A stretch of DNA of 64,000 bases, from positions 63,290 to 127,289 of the forward strand of contig NZ_JAIQYY010000017.1 in assembly GCF_020181035.1 (NCBI RefSeq), in the 5' to 3' direction. The position numbers and the translations under genes are program-made. Below, piece by piece: positions 1-8,449 of this stretch. Position 1 is the stretch's first letter; the number at the start of each line of letters is the position of its first letter. The notes beneath the pieces were generated by a model, which was not told where the DNA came from, searched no databases, and saw only the letters and a list, made by a program, of their open reading frames with translations. Source of the stretch: Streptomyces sp. CoH27. Its GTDB lineage: Bacteria; Actinomycetota; Actinomycetes; Streptomycetales; Streptomycetaceae.

Positions 1-78
1 CCGTGCCGTGTCCGGTTCCGTGTCGGGGGTGGGGTCACAGACGGGACTTCGGGGCTGCGTCCAGGTACGTTTCCGACC

Positions 79-1305
79 GTGCCCGCACCGAAGAAGACCG
101 GCCGGCGATCTCTGCTGGTCACCTCCGCCACACTGTTGTCCCTTTCCGTCACCGCGCCCGCCGCGCTCGCCGCCCCCACCCCCAGAACCAGCCCTACGGC
201 CACACCCCCGGCCCGGATGTCCACCGTCGGCGGCGCACGGCTCGGACAGCCCGGCACCCAGGTGAACCTCGCCCCGGGCGTACCCGTGCTGCCCAAGGAC
301 CTCACGGCCCGCTCCTGGATCGTCACCGACGCCGAGTCGGGCGATGTCCTCGCCGCGCACAACGCGCACTGGCGGCTGCCGCCGGCGAGCACGCTGAAGA
401 TGCTGTTCGCGGACACCGTGCTGCCCCGCTTCCCCAGCGGCACCACGCACAAGGTGACGCCGTCGGACCTCGCGGGCATGGGCGACGGGTCGAGCGTGGT
501 CGGGATAAAGGAGGGCAGCACCTACAGCGTCCACGACCTGTGGCTCGGGGTGTTCCTGCGCTCGGGCAACGACGCCGTGCACGTGCTGGCCTCGATGAAC
601 GGCGGGGTCGAGCAGACCGTCCGGGACATGCAGGACCACGCCGACGAACTCCAGGCCCTGGACACGCACGTGGTGACCCCCGACGGCTACGACGAGGCGG
701 GGCAGGTCTCCTCCGCGTACGACCTGACGCTGTTCGCCCGCTCCGGGCTGCAGAAGAAGGACTTCCGGGACTACTGCTCGACAGTGCAGGCCAAGTTCGG
801 CTCCGGTCAGATCCGCAACACCAACCGGCTGCTCGCCGGCGACTTTGACGTGCCCGTCTACCAGGGCATCGCGGGCGTGAAGAACGGCAACACCACGCAC
901 GCGGGCGCCACCTTCACCGGGGTCGCCGAGCGGGGCGGCCGGGTGCTGCTCGTCACGGTGATGAACCCGGAGAAGCACGAGCACAACGAGGTCTACAAGG
1001 AGACGGCGAAGCTGTTCGACTGGGGCTTCCAGGCGGCCGGCAAGGTGCAGCCGGTGGGCGAGCTGGTGCCGCCGAAGAGCGCCGAGCCGAGCCCCGCCCC
1101 GAGTGCGTCCGGGGCCGGGAAGTCCGCCGGGAGCGGCGGCACCGGTGCCAGGCCGGTGGCGGGCGCGAGCAGCGGTTCCCACTCCGGGATCGGCATCGCC
1201 GCGGCCATCGCGGGCGGGGTGCTGGTGCTGCTCGCGGGCGCGGCCTTCCTGGTCAACCGCCGCTGGCCGCTGCCGGATCTGATGCGCCGCCGGAACCGCC
1301 CGTGA
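79..1305 (+). CDS. Secreted, membrane-anchored D-alanyl-D-alanine carboxypeptidase (peptidase S11, low-molecular-weight PBP)
   Basis: A 408-residue protein expected to remove the terminal D-Ala from peptidoglycan stem peptides outside the membrane. It starts at GTG 79. A signal peptide (Arg-rich start, hydrophobic stretch to about residue 31) is followed by a Pro/Thr linker. The penicillin-binding motifs are visible: STLK at 104-107 (nucleophile S104), SGN at 162-164 and K268-N269-G270 in place of the usual KTG. The Asn variant is, as far as I recall, common in actinobacterial S11 enzymes, so I do not read it as inactivation. A Ser/Pro/Gly-rich stalk leads to a C-terminal transmembrane helix at about 371-391 with an Arg-rich tail, as in S11 enzymes anchored at the C-terminus. 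Its 3' end overlaps the convergent YihY gene by 53 bases. The family is secure; the exact substrate is inferred. Confidence 0.9.
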   Translation: MPAPKKTGRRSLLVTSATLLSLSVTAPAALAAPTPRTSPTATPPARMSTVGGARLGQPGTQVNLAPGVPVLPKDLTARSWIVTDAESGDVLAAHNAHWRLPPASTLKMLFADTVLPRFPSGTTHKVTPSDLAGMGDGSSVVGIKEGSTYSVHDLWLGVFLRSGNDAVHVLASMNGGVEQTVRDMQDHADELQALDTHVVTPDGYDEAGQVSSAYDLTLFARSGLQKKDFRDYCSTVQAKFGSGQIRNTNRLLAGDFDVPVYQGIAGVKNGNTTHAGATFTGVAERGGRVLLVTVMNPEKHEHNEVYKETAKLFDWGFQAAGKVQPVGELVPPKSAEPSPAPSASGAGKSAGSGGTGARPVAGASSGSHSGIGIAAAIAGGVLVLLAGAAFLVNRRWPLPDLMRRRNRP

Positions 1306-2191
1306 CCCCGGCCGGCTCGTCCGCTCCGCCCTCTCCGCCTTCCGCGCTCTCCGTCGCCGTCCAGGAGGCGCAGAACAGGACGAGTCTCGCGGTGAAGTTG
1401 ATCCACAGCAGCAGGGCCACGGGGACGCCGAACGCGCCGTACATGCTCTTCGCGGCGACGCCCTGGATATAGCCGCTGAGCAGCAGCTTCAGCAGTTCGA
1501 AGCCGACCGCGCCGAGCAGGGCGGCCACCAGCAGGCGGCGGCGCGGCGGTTCGACGCCGGGCAGCAGGGTCAGGACGTAGAGCAGGACGAGGAAGTCGGC
1601 GAGCACGGCGACGGCGAACGCGGCGATCCGCAGCAGCACGCTCCCCCAGCCGTACCCGGCGAGGCCGAGATGGCGCGAGACCAGGCCGACGGCGGCCGAG
1701 GCCAGCGTGGACGCGGCGAACGTGGCGAGCAGGGCGCCGCCGAGGCCGACGAGGATGCCGGTGTCCTTGGCCTTGGCGAGGAAGGGGTTCCCCTCGCGGT
1801 CCGGCAGCTCCCACACGGTGCGCAGGCAGTCCCGCACCTGGCCGACCCAGTTGACGCCCGTGAGCAGCAGCAAGGCGCCCGCGATGAGGCCGACGGTGCC
1901 GGCGTTGTGCACCAGCGAGGTGATGTCGAGCTGGGCCGAGATGACACCCGGGAACTGCTCGGCGACCTTGTGCTCGACGCTCTTCTGCCGGGACGGGCTG
2001 AGCGTGGCGGCCGTGATCGCGGCGGCCACGGTCAGCAGCGGGAACAGCGCGATGAAGCTGGTGAACGTCATGGCGGCGGCCAGCCGCGACCACTTCACCC
2101 GGTCGAGGCGCTCGTAGCAGTGCCACGCGTGGGTCGTCGTCAGCCAGGTGACGACCGGCCCGATGCCGGGAAGTCTCTTCAGCCAGTCCAT
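1253..2191 (-). CDS. YihY/virulence factor BrkB family inner-membrane protein
   Basis: A 312-residue multi-pass membrane protein of the YihY/BrkB family (formerly mis-annotated as ribonuclease BN). Family hallmarks are the early amphipathic part followed by a membrane-embedded 'FTSFIALFPLLTV' segment near residues 42-54 and the 'INFTARLVLFCASW' helix towards the end. Its biological role is unknown; transport or envelope functions have been proposed for relatives. The C-terminal 35 residues are Gly/Ala/Glu-rich and encoded in the part that overlaps the convergent carboxypeptidase gene, so the tail may be dispensable. ATG 2191 is preceded by a GGAACGG-type ribosome site. It is divergent from the DprE1-like gene across 117 bases. 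Confidence 0.85.
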   Translation of the reverse strand: MDWLKRLPGIGPVVTWLTTTHAWHCYERLDRVKWSRLAAAMTFTSFIALFPLLTVAAAITAATLSPSRQKSVEHKVAEQFPGVISAQLDITSLVHNAGTVGLIAGALLLLTGVNWVGQVRDCLRTVWELPDREGNPFLAKAKDTGILVGLGGALLATFAASTLASAAVGLVSRHLGLAGYGWGSVLLRIAAFAVAVLADFLVLLYVLTLLPGVEPPRRRLLVAALLGAVGFELLKLLLSGYIQGVAAKSMYGAFGVPVALLLWINFTARLVLFCASWTATESAEGGEGGADEPAGVTGGSGGASDPAAASGG

Positions 2192-2308
2192 GATCCGTTC
2201 CTGCCCCTGCCCGCCCGCTCGTATGACATCCCACTAATCACCCGTTGTGTGCAGCGTGCGGAATGTTCAGTAACTAACCTCCCATAGCAGGACGATACGG
2301 TCACCGAC

Positions 2309-3598
2309 ATGCCTGCTGACACGGTGTCCGTCATCCGTCCGCGGACGTACGAGGAGGCCGCGGTCGCGGTCCGCGCGTGCGGGGCGCGCGGCGCCGTCGC
2401 CCGGGGCGGTCCGGGCCGGACTCACGGGGACGCGGCATGCAACGCGGGCGGTGCCGTTCTCGACATGACCGGCCTCGACCGCGTCCATGTCGTCGACGCG
2501 GCCGAGGGCATCGTGCTGTGCGACGCGGGTGTCCCACTGCTCCGGCTGGCCGAGGTCCTGCTCCCGCTCGGCTGGTCGGTGCCTCTTCTCCCCGCCGCCC
2601 GGCACGTGACCGTCGGCGGGGCGATCGGCGCCGACCTGCACGGCGCCGAGCACCGGGTCGCCGGCTCCTTCGGCCGCCAGGTGCTCGCCCTGGAACTGCT
2701 CACCGCCGACGGCCAGGTCCGCGCGGTCACCCCGGGCACCGAGCTGTTCGAGGCGACCGCCGGCGGGCTGGGCCTGACCGGGGTGATCCTGACGGCCACG
2801 GTCCGGCTGCTGCCGGCGGAGACGGCGTACCTGACCGTCGACACCGAACGCGCCGGCAGCCTGGACGAGGTGCTGGCCCGCCTGACCGTGACCGCCGGCC
2901 ACGACGACCGCCGTTACGCGGCCGCCCGCATCGACCTGACGGCCCGGGGCGCGGCCACCGGACGCGGGATCCTCACCCGCGCCCGCCACACCCCGCCGGG
3001 CGCCCTCCGCGCCACGGGCACGCGCGCGTGGCGGGGACCGCTCTTCCCGCGCCCCCGCCGCCTCCCGCCCCTCGGCTCTCTCCTCCCCTCGCTCCTCCCC
3101 TCCGGCCTCCACTACCGCGCCACGCCCCGCGCGCGCACCCGCGAACTCCGGCCGTCAGCCGCGTACGTGACCCCGCAGGACGTCTTCCCGTACGGGCGTG
3201 GCGGCCGGGTGCGCTACCAGTTCGCCGTGGGCCACGGCCAGGAGGAGGCCCTGCACCGGATCGTGCGGCGCCTCGCGGGACGGCGGCCCCCGTCCTGCCA
3301 CGCCGTCCTGCATCCCCTCGGGGAGGCCGGGCCCGGCTGGCTCTCCCTCACCGCGCCCGGCTGGTCGCTCTCCCTGGACCTCCCCCTCGCGCTGCCGGGG
3401 CTCCCCGGCTTCCTCGACGGGCTGGACGAGGAGGTCGCCGCGGCCGGCGGCCGGGTCGGCCTCGCCCGGGACGCCCGGCTCCGCCCCGACCTGCTCACCG
3501 CGATGTACCCGCGCGCGGCCGACTTCCGCGCCCTGCGCGCCCGGTTCGACCCGCGCGGGGTGTTCACCTCCGACCTGGCCCGCCGGCTCGCCCTCTGA
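2309..3598 (+). CDS. FAD-linked oxidoreductase, DprE1-like (VAO/PCMH flavoprotein family)
   Basis: A 429-residue FAD-binding oxidoreductase. The N-terminal half is a PCMH-type FAD domain, with 'GGPGRTHGD' (about 33-41) and 'HVTVGGAIGADLHGAEH' (about 93-109) as the flavin-contacting segments. The C-terminal half resembles the substrate domain of D-arabinono-lactone oxidase and DprE1. In mycobacteria DprE1 oxidises decaprenyl-phosphoryl-ribose to a 2-keto intermediate that DprE2 (a short-chain dehydrogenase) reduces. The next gene here is an SDR only 15 bases downstream, the same pairing. Streptomyces walls are not known for arabinogalactan, so the substrate is probably another polyprenyl-linked or free sugar. 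The domain call is firm; the pathway is inference. Confidence 0.8.
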   Translation: MPADTVSVIRPRTYEEAAVAVRACGARGAVARGGPGRTHGDAACNAGGAVLDMTGLDRVHVVDAAEGIVLCDAGVPLLRLAEVLLPLGWSVPLLPAARHVTVGGAIGADLHGAEHRVAGSFGRQVLALELLTADGQVRAVTPGTELFEATAGGLGLTGVILTATVRLLPAETAYLTVDTERAGSLDEVLARLTVTAGHDDRRYAAARIDLTARGAATGRGILTRARHTPPGALRATGTRAWRGPLFPRPRRLPPLGSLLPSLLPSGLHYRATPRARTRELRPSAAYVTPQDVFPYGRGGRVRYQFAVGHGQEEALHRIVRRLAGRRPPSCHAVLHPLGEAGPGWLSLTAPGWSLSLDLPLALPGLPGFLDGLDEEVAAAGGRVGLARDARLRPDLLTAMYPRAADFRALRARFDPRGVFTSDLARRLAL

Positions 3599-3613
3599 CA
3601 CCTAGGAACTGAC

Positions 3614-4354
3614 GTGAAGGACGCCTTCGGTCTCCCCCAGTCGCTGCTCGTCCTCGGCGGCACGTCCGAGGTCGCGCTGGCCACCGCGCGCCGGCTGATC
3701 GCCCGCCGCACCCGCACGGTGTGGCTGGCCGGCCGCCCCTCCCCCGCGCTGGACGAGGCCGCCGAGAGCCTGCGCGCGCTCGGCGCGGACGTACGCACCG
3801 TCGGCTTCGACGCCCTCGACCCCGACTCCCACGAGGCCGTTCTCGGCAAGGTGTTCGCGGAGGGCGACATCGACCTGGTGCTGCTCGCCTTCGGCATCCT
3901 CGGCGACCAGGCCCAGGACGAGCGCGCGCCGGTCCGCGCGGTGCGGGTCGCCCAGACCAACTACACCGGCGCGGTCTGCGCCGGCCTGGTCGCCGCCCGC
4001 GCCCTCCAGACGCAGGGTCACGGCTCCCTCGTGGTCCTGTCCTCCGTCTCCGGGGAACGGGCCCGCCGCGCCGACTTCATCTACGGCTCCAGCAAGGCCG
4101 GCCTCGACGCCTTCGCCCAGGGCCTCGGCGACGCCCTGTACGGCACCGGCGTCCACGTCATGGTCGTACGCCCCGGCTCCGTCCACAGCCCGGAGTCCCC
4201 GTTCGCCACGACCCCCGAGGCGATCGCCACGGCCATCGAACTGGGCCTGCGCCGCCGCAGCGAGACGGTATGGGTGCCGGGCCTGCTCAGAGTGGTGATG
4301 TCGGCGCTACGGCACACACCGAGGGGGCTGTTCAGGAGGCTGCCGGTCCGGTGA
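3614..4354 (+). CDS. Short-chain dehydrogenase/reductase, DprE2-like
   Basis: A 246-residue SDR with a Rossmann fold. It has the nucleotide-binding loop 'GGTSEVALATARRL' (about 16-29), the catalytic serines in 'LSSVSG' (about 142-147) and the YxxxK motif in 'YGSSKAG' (about 157-163). It is probably co-transcribed with the DprE1-like flavoprotein upstream (15-base gap; GTG start at 3614 behind an AGGAAC-like site). By analogy to DprE1/DprE2 it would reduce the keto-sugar made by that enzyme, giving net 2'-epimerisation. The SDR assignment is secure. The DprE2 role rests on gene pairing and size. Confidence 0.82.
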   Translation: MKDAFGLPQSLLVLGGTSEVALATARRLIARRTRTVWLAGRPSPALDEAAESLRALGADVRTVGFDALDPDSHEAVLGKVFAEGDIDLVLLAFGILGDQAQDERAPVRAVRVAQTNYTGAVCAGLVAARALQTQGHGSLVVLSSVSGERARRADFIYGSSKAGLDAFAQGLGDALYGTGVHVMVVRPGSVHSPESPFATTPEAIATAIELGLRRRSETVWVPGLLRVVMSALRHTPRGLFRRLPVR

Positions 4355-4359
4355 GCCGG

Positions 4360-4944
4360 TCAGCGGCTGACGATCGTCCCACGCTCGACGTCGGCACTGC
4401 CCGCCTGCGGAGGTACGACAGACCTCCCGAACGTGAACTCCCGCAGCGTGCGCCAGACCTCGTCCGGCCCCTGTTCGTAGAGGGCGAAGCCGGTGCACGG
4501 CCACTCGGCCTCGAAGCCGGACAGTTCCTCGAAGGCGCGGTCCATGGCGGCCTCGTCGATGCCGTGCGCGACCGTGACATGCGGGTGGTACGGGAACTGC
4601 AGCTCGCGCGCCACCGGCCCGGAGGCGTCCCGCACCCGCTGCTGGAGCAGGGCGCAGTCCTCGGCGCCCTGGACGACGCGGACGTAGACGACCGGCGACA
4701 GCGGGCGGAACGTGCCCGTGCCGGACAGCCGCATCGGGAACGGGCGGCCGGCCGCGGCGACTCCGGTCAGATGCGCCTCGACGGCCGGCAGCACGGCCGC
4801 GTCGACCTCGGTCGGCGGCAGCAGCGTGACGTGCGTGGGGATGCTGAACGCCGCGGCGTCGCCGAAGCCCGCGCGCCGCTCCTGGAGCAGGCTGCCGTGA
4901 GGCTCCGGGACCGCGATCGACACGCCGATCGTTACGGTCCCCAC
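4360..4944 (-). CDS. 2'-5' RNA ligase / cyclic phosphodiesterase-like protein (2H superfamily)
   Basis: The protein is 194 residues. Two copies of the 2H-phosphoesterase signature are visible: 'HVTLLPP' near the N-terminus and 'HVTVAHG' in the second half, each supplying a catalytic His and Thr. Members ligate or hydrolyse 2',3'-cyclic phosphate RNA ends or related nucleotides; the physiological substrate in actinomycetes is unknown. I chose the GTG at 4944 because an AGGAG lies seven bases upstream. An in-frame ATG at 5007 would add 21 unconserved-looking residues and has no ribosome site. The gene is convergent with the SDR (5-base gap). Confidence 0.78.
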   Translation of the reverse strand: MGTVTIGVSIAVPEPHGSLLQERRAGFGDAAAFSIPTHVTLLPPTEVDAAVLPAVEAHLTGVAAAGRPFPMRLSGTGTFRPLSPVVYVRVVQGAEDCALLQQRVRDASGPVARELQFPYHPHVTVAHGIDEAAMDRAFEELSGFEAEWPCTGFALYEQGPDEVWRTLREFTFGRSVVPPQAGSADVERGTIVSR

Positions 4945-5071
4945 GTCGTCTCCTGTCGTCTTCTCGGCCGAGTCGTCCGGGCCGTCGGCTATCGACTGTA
5001 CGGCCACGAATGTCCTGTGGGCAGGCGCAGAGGAAGTGATGTGCAGCGCTCCGCCCGGTGCGGCAGCCGGC

Positions 5072-6097
5072 TCAGTGCTTCGCCGGCAGGAAACCCACGC
5101 GGTCGTACGCCTGCGCGAGGGTCTCCGCGGCGACGGCGCGCGCCTTCTCCGCGCCCTTGGCCAGGATCGAGTCGAGCGTCTCGGAGTCGTCCAGGTACTG
5201 CTGGGTGCGCTCCTTGAACGGCGTCACGAACTCGACCATCACCTCGGCGAGGTCGGTCTTCAGGGCGCCGTACATCTTGCCCTCGTACTCCCGCTCCAGG
5301 TCGGCGATCGACGTGCCGGTGAGGGTGGAGTAGATGGTGAGCAGGTTGCTGACGCCCGGCTTGTTCTCGGCGTCGTAGCGGATGACGGTGTCGGTGTCGG
5401 TGACGGCGCTCTTGACCTTCTTGGCGGTGGCCTTCGGCTCGTCGAGGAGGTTGATGAGGCCCTTCGGCGTGGACGCCGACTTGCTCATCTTGATCGACGG
5501 GTCCTGGAGGTCGTAGATCTTCGCCGTCTCCTTGAGGATGTACGGCGACGGGATCACGAAGGTCTCGCCGAAGCGGCCGTTGAAACGCTCGGCCAGGTCG
5601 CGGGTCAGCTCGATGTGCTGGCGCTGGTCCTCGCCGACCGGCACCTCGTTGGCCTGGTAGAGGAGGATGTCGGCGACCTGGAGGACCGGGTACGTGAACA
5701 GGCCGACGGAGGCCCGGTCGGCGCCCTGCTTGGCGGACTTGTCCTTGAACTGGGTCATGCGGCTGGCCTCGCCGAAGCCGGTGAGGCAGTTCATGACCCA
5801 GGCGAGCTGGGCGTGCTCGGGGACGTGGCTCTGCACGAAGAGCGTGCAGCGGTCCGGGTCCAGGCCGGCGGCCAGCAGCTGGGCGGCGGCGAGCCGGGTG
5901 TTGGCGCGCAGCTCGGCCGGGTCCTGCGGGACCGTGATCGCGTGCAGGTCGACGACCATGTAGAACGCGTCGTGGGTCTCCTGCAGAGCCACCCACTGGC
6001 GGACGGCGCCGAGGTAGTTGCCGAGGTGGAACGAGCCGGCGGTGGGCTGGATTCCGGAGAGCACACGGGGTCGATCTGCAGAGGCCATGGTGCCCAT
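5072..6097 (-). CDS. trpS: Tryptophanyl-tRNA synthetase
   Basis: A class I aminoacyl-tRNA synthetase of 341 residues that charges tRNA(Trp) in the cytoplasm. The HIGH-type signature appears as 'HLGN' within 'PTAGSFHLGNYLGA' near the N-terminus, and the 'KMSKS' loop as 'IKMSKSAS' near residue 200. The length matches bacterial TrpRS. Two in-frame ATGs are close together: 6097 (Met-Gly-Thr-Met-Ala) and 6088 (Met-Ala-Ser). Neither has a strong ribosome site, so the start is uncertain by three residues. The 3' neighbour on the same strand is the 2H-family protein. Confidence 0.95.
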   Translation of the reverse strand: MGTMASADRPRVLSGIQPTAGSFHLGNYLGAVRQWVALQETHDAFYMVVDLHAITVPQDPAELRANTRLAAAQLLAAGLDPDRCTLFVQSHVPEHAQLAWVMNCLTGFGEASRMTQFKDKSAKQGADRASVGLFTYPVLQVADILLYQANEVPVGEDQRQHIELTRDLAERFNGRFGETFVIPSPYILKETAKIYDLQDPSIKMSKSASTPKGLINLLDEPKATAKKVKSAVTDTDTVIRYDAENKPGVSNLLTIYSTLTGTSIADLEREYEGKMYGALKTDLAEVMVEFVTPFKERTQQYLDDSETLDSILAKGAEKARAVAAETLAQAYDRVGFLPAKH

Positions 6098-6406
6098 TCT
6101 CGCAGGTGCCGGCGACCGCTCCGGAACGGATCGGAAACAGCCGCGCACCGATCCCGTCCCGGGGTGGGGCAAGGGAGGCGGGAACGCCGGTGCGGGGCGG
6201 AGGGGGACGCGGGGCGGACCCGGGCGCCGCGCTCCGGCGAGCCGGATTTCACCCGTCCGCGTGAGCTGCCGCGACCGGACCTCACGGCCCCCGAGCGGGT
6301 GTCGCAGGCCTGGTCGGACGGGCGTTGTCCAGCGGTGCGGGTCACCGTGCCGTGGGGGTCGGCGGGTGGCCGCGGACGCATCGGGCGCCCCGGCGGTGAC
6401 GTGGCC

Positions 6407-6751
6407 ATGGAGCGGCAGGACCAGCTGTTCGTCGCGGCCGACGGCACGGCCTGGGCGCGGTGGGATCCGGCACCGGAGGTGGTGGACGACGGCATCCGGT
6501 GGCATCGGGCACCGGCGGGCGGCGTGCCGGGAGGCGGAGCGGACGGGGCTGCCCGGGGCGGGGGTGGCAGGCGAGCCGGGCGCCCCGGAACGGGTGCCGG
6601 CCGACGTGTGGTGGGCGGTGGCCGGGCTGGTCACCGGGGCGGGCGGCGGGCTTCTGGTCGCGCCGGGGGGGCGGCGGGCTTCTGGTCGGCCGTGGGGCGG
6701 CACGGCGAGGTGCCGGGCCGCCCCAGGGCGACCAGCCGCGTCGGGAGCTGA
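6407..6751 (+). pseudogene. Possible frame-disrupted small gene between trpS and glyA
   Basis: This stretch would otherwise be a 670-base gene desert (6098-6768). From ATG 6407 a frame begins convincingly ('MERQDQLFVAADGTAWARW') but turns into Gly/Arg low-complexity sequence after about 45 codons. The next frame over this later part reads like protein ('VPADVWWAVAGLVTGAGGG', a helix-like stretch near 6600-6650). A 19-base direct repeat (GGCGGCGGGCTTCTGGTCG at 6642-6660 and again at 6670-6688, period 28) lies in the middle, and 28 is not a multiple of three. I read this as a possible decayed or frameshifted small membrane-protein gene. High G+C makes several frames look open, so this is weak. 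Nothing recognisable is seen in 6098-6406. Confidence 0.3.
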
Positions 6752-6768
6752 TCGGCCTGTGACCGGGG

Positions 6769-8220
6769 TCAGCCGAGGTCGACCTCGGGGTACAGCGGGA
6801 AGCCGGCCACCAGGTCGGTCGCCCGCTGAGCGATCTCCTGGGCGACCTTCTCGTCCAGGACGTGGGCGGCCTTGGAGGGGGCGCCCGACTTCGTCGTACC
6901 CGGCTCGGTGGTGGTGAGGACGCGGTCGATCAGGCCCGCCACCTCGTCCATCTCCGCCGTGCCCAGGCCACGGGTGGTCAGGGCGGGGGTGCCGATACGG
7001 ATGCCGGAGGTGTACCAGGCGCCGTTCGGGTCGGCCGGGATGGCGTTGCGGTTCGTCACGATGCCCGAGTCGAGGAGGGCGGCCTCGGCCTGGCGGCCGG
7101 TGAGGCCGTAGGACGTCGCCACGTCGATCAGGTTCAGGTGGTTGTCCGTGCCGCCGGTGACGAGGGTCGCGCCGCGGCGCAGCAGGCCCTCGGCGAGCGC
7201 GCGGGAGTTGTCGACGATGCGCTGGGCGTAGTCCTGGAAGGCGGGCCGGCGGGCCTCGGCCAGGGCGACCGCCTTGGCGGCCATGACGTGCGGGAGCGGG
7301 CCGCCGAGGACCATCGGGCAGCCGCGGTCGACCTGGTCCCTCAGGGAGTCGTCGCACAGGACCATGCCGCCACGCGGGCCGCGCAGCGACTTGTGCGTGG
7401 TGGTCGTCACGATCTGGGCGTGCGGGACCGGGTCGAAGTCGCCGGTCAGCACCTTGCCCGCCACCAGACCCGCGAAGTGCGCCATGTCGACCATCAGGGT
7501 CGCGCCGACCTCGTCGGCGATCTCGCGCATGATCCGGAAGTTCACCAGCCGGGGGTACGCCGAGTAGCCCGCGACGATGATCAGCGGCTTGAACTCGCGG
7601 GCCTGGGCCCGCAGCGCCTCGTAGTCGATGAGGCCGGTGGCCGGGTCGGTGCCGTAGGAGCGCTGGTCGAACATCTTGCCGGAGATGTTCGGGCGGAAGC
7701 CGTGGGTGAGGTGGCCGCCGGCGTCCAGGGACATGCCGAGCATGCGCTGGTTGCCGAACGCCTGGCGCAGCTCGGCCCAGTCGGCCTCGGACAGGTCGTT
7801 GACCTGGCGGGCGCCGGTCTTCTCCAGGAAGGGCACCTCGACGCGGTCGGCGAGGACGGCCCAGAAGGCGACGAGGTTGGCGTCGATGCCGGAGTGCGGC
7901 TGGACGTAGGCGTGCCGGGCGCCGAAGAGCTCCTTCGCGTGCTCGGCGGCCAGGGACTCGACCGTGTCGACGTTGCGGCAGCCGGCGTAGAAGCGGCGGC
8001 CGACCGTGCCCTCGGCGTACTTGTCGCTGAACCAGTTGCCCATCGCCAGCAGGGTCGCCGGGGAGGCGTAGTTCTCGGAAGCGATCAGCTTGAGCATCTC
8101 GCGCTGGTCGTGGACCTCCTGGCCGATGGCGTCGGCGACGCGCGGCTCCACGGCACGGATGACGTCGAGGGCGGCGCGGAAGGCGGTGGACTCGGTGGAG
8201 AGGGGCTGCTGCTCTGGCAT
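6769..8220 (-). CDS. glyA: Serine hydroxymethyltransferase
   Basis: A 483-residue PLP enzyme interconverting serine and glycine with tetrahydrofolate, the main source of one-carbon units. The PLP-lysine motif is clear in 'TTTTHKSLRGPRGG' (about residues 270-283). Other family blocks include 'NYASPATLLAMGNWFSDKYA' and 'YSAYPRLVNF'. A strong GGAGG lies six bases before ATG 8220. The N-terminus is somewhat longer than in E. coli GlyA, as in other actinobacterial copies. I looked for a glycine riboswitch in 8221-8449 and did not recognise one. It is divergent from rocD. Confidence 0.95.
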   Translation of the reverse strand: MPEQQPLSTESTAFRAALDVIRAVEPRVADAIGQEVHDQREMLKLIASENYASPATLLAMGNWFSDKYAEGTVGRRFYAGCRNVDTVESLAAEHAKELFGARHAYVQPHSGIDANLVAFWAVLADRVEVPFLEKTGARQVNDLSEADWAELRQAFGNQRMLGMSLDAGGHLTHGFRPNISGKMFDQRSYGTDPATGLIDYEALRAQAREFKPLIIVAGYSAYPRLVNFRIMREIADEVGATLMVDMAHFAGLVAGKVLTGDFDPVPHAQIVTTTTHKSLRGPRGGMVLCDDSLRDQVDRGCPMVLGGPLPHVMAAKAVALAEARRPAFQDYAQRIVDNSRALAEGLLRRGATLVTGGTDNHLNLIDVATSYGLTGRQAEAALLDSGIVTNRNAIPADPNGAWYTSGIRIGTPALTTRGLGTAEMDEVAGLIDRVLTTTEPGTTKSGAPSKAAHVLDEKVAQEIAQRATDLVAGFPLYPEVDLG

Positions 8221-8449
8221 GAGGACCTCCGGACGGTGTGCGTACAGCGTTCACGTTCGGCCCAGGCGCACGGCACTTTTCACGGCACTCTTCAACCGTT
8301 CGGACCGCTCCCCGATGGTCCGTCCCATCCCAAGCGCGCCAGTCACGGCCCGCCCGTCAGCCTACCGGGCACACCGGCCACGACAGGCCCCGCGTCCACC
8401 ATGCGAGCGAGGATGGAGAGGGGGCACCGGGAGAGAAACGGGAGAGATC

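Noticed and set aside
5072..8254. Single 1060-codon minus frame covering trpS and the glyA region
   Set aside because: Only the first-third frame matches TrpS; the rest is an out-of-frame reading over glyA. It is not a fusion protein.
8221..8449. Possible glycine riboswitch between glyA and rocD
   Set aside because: No recognisable tandem glycine-aptamer core was seen.
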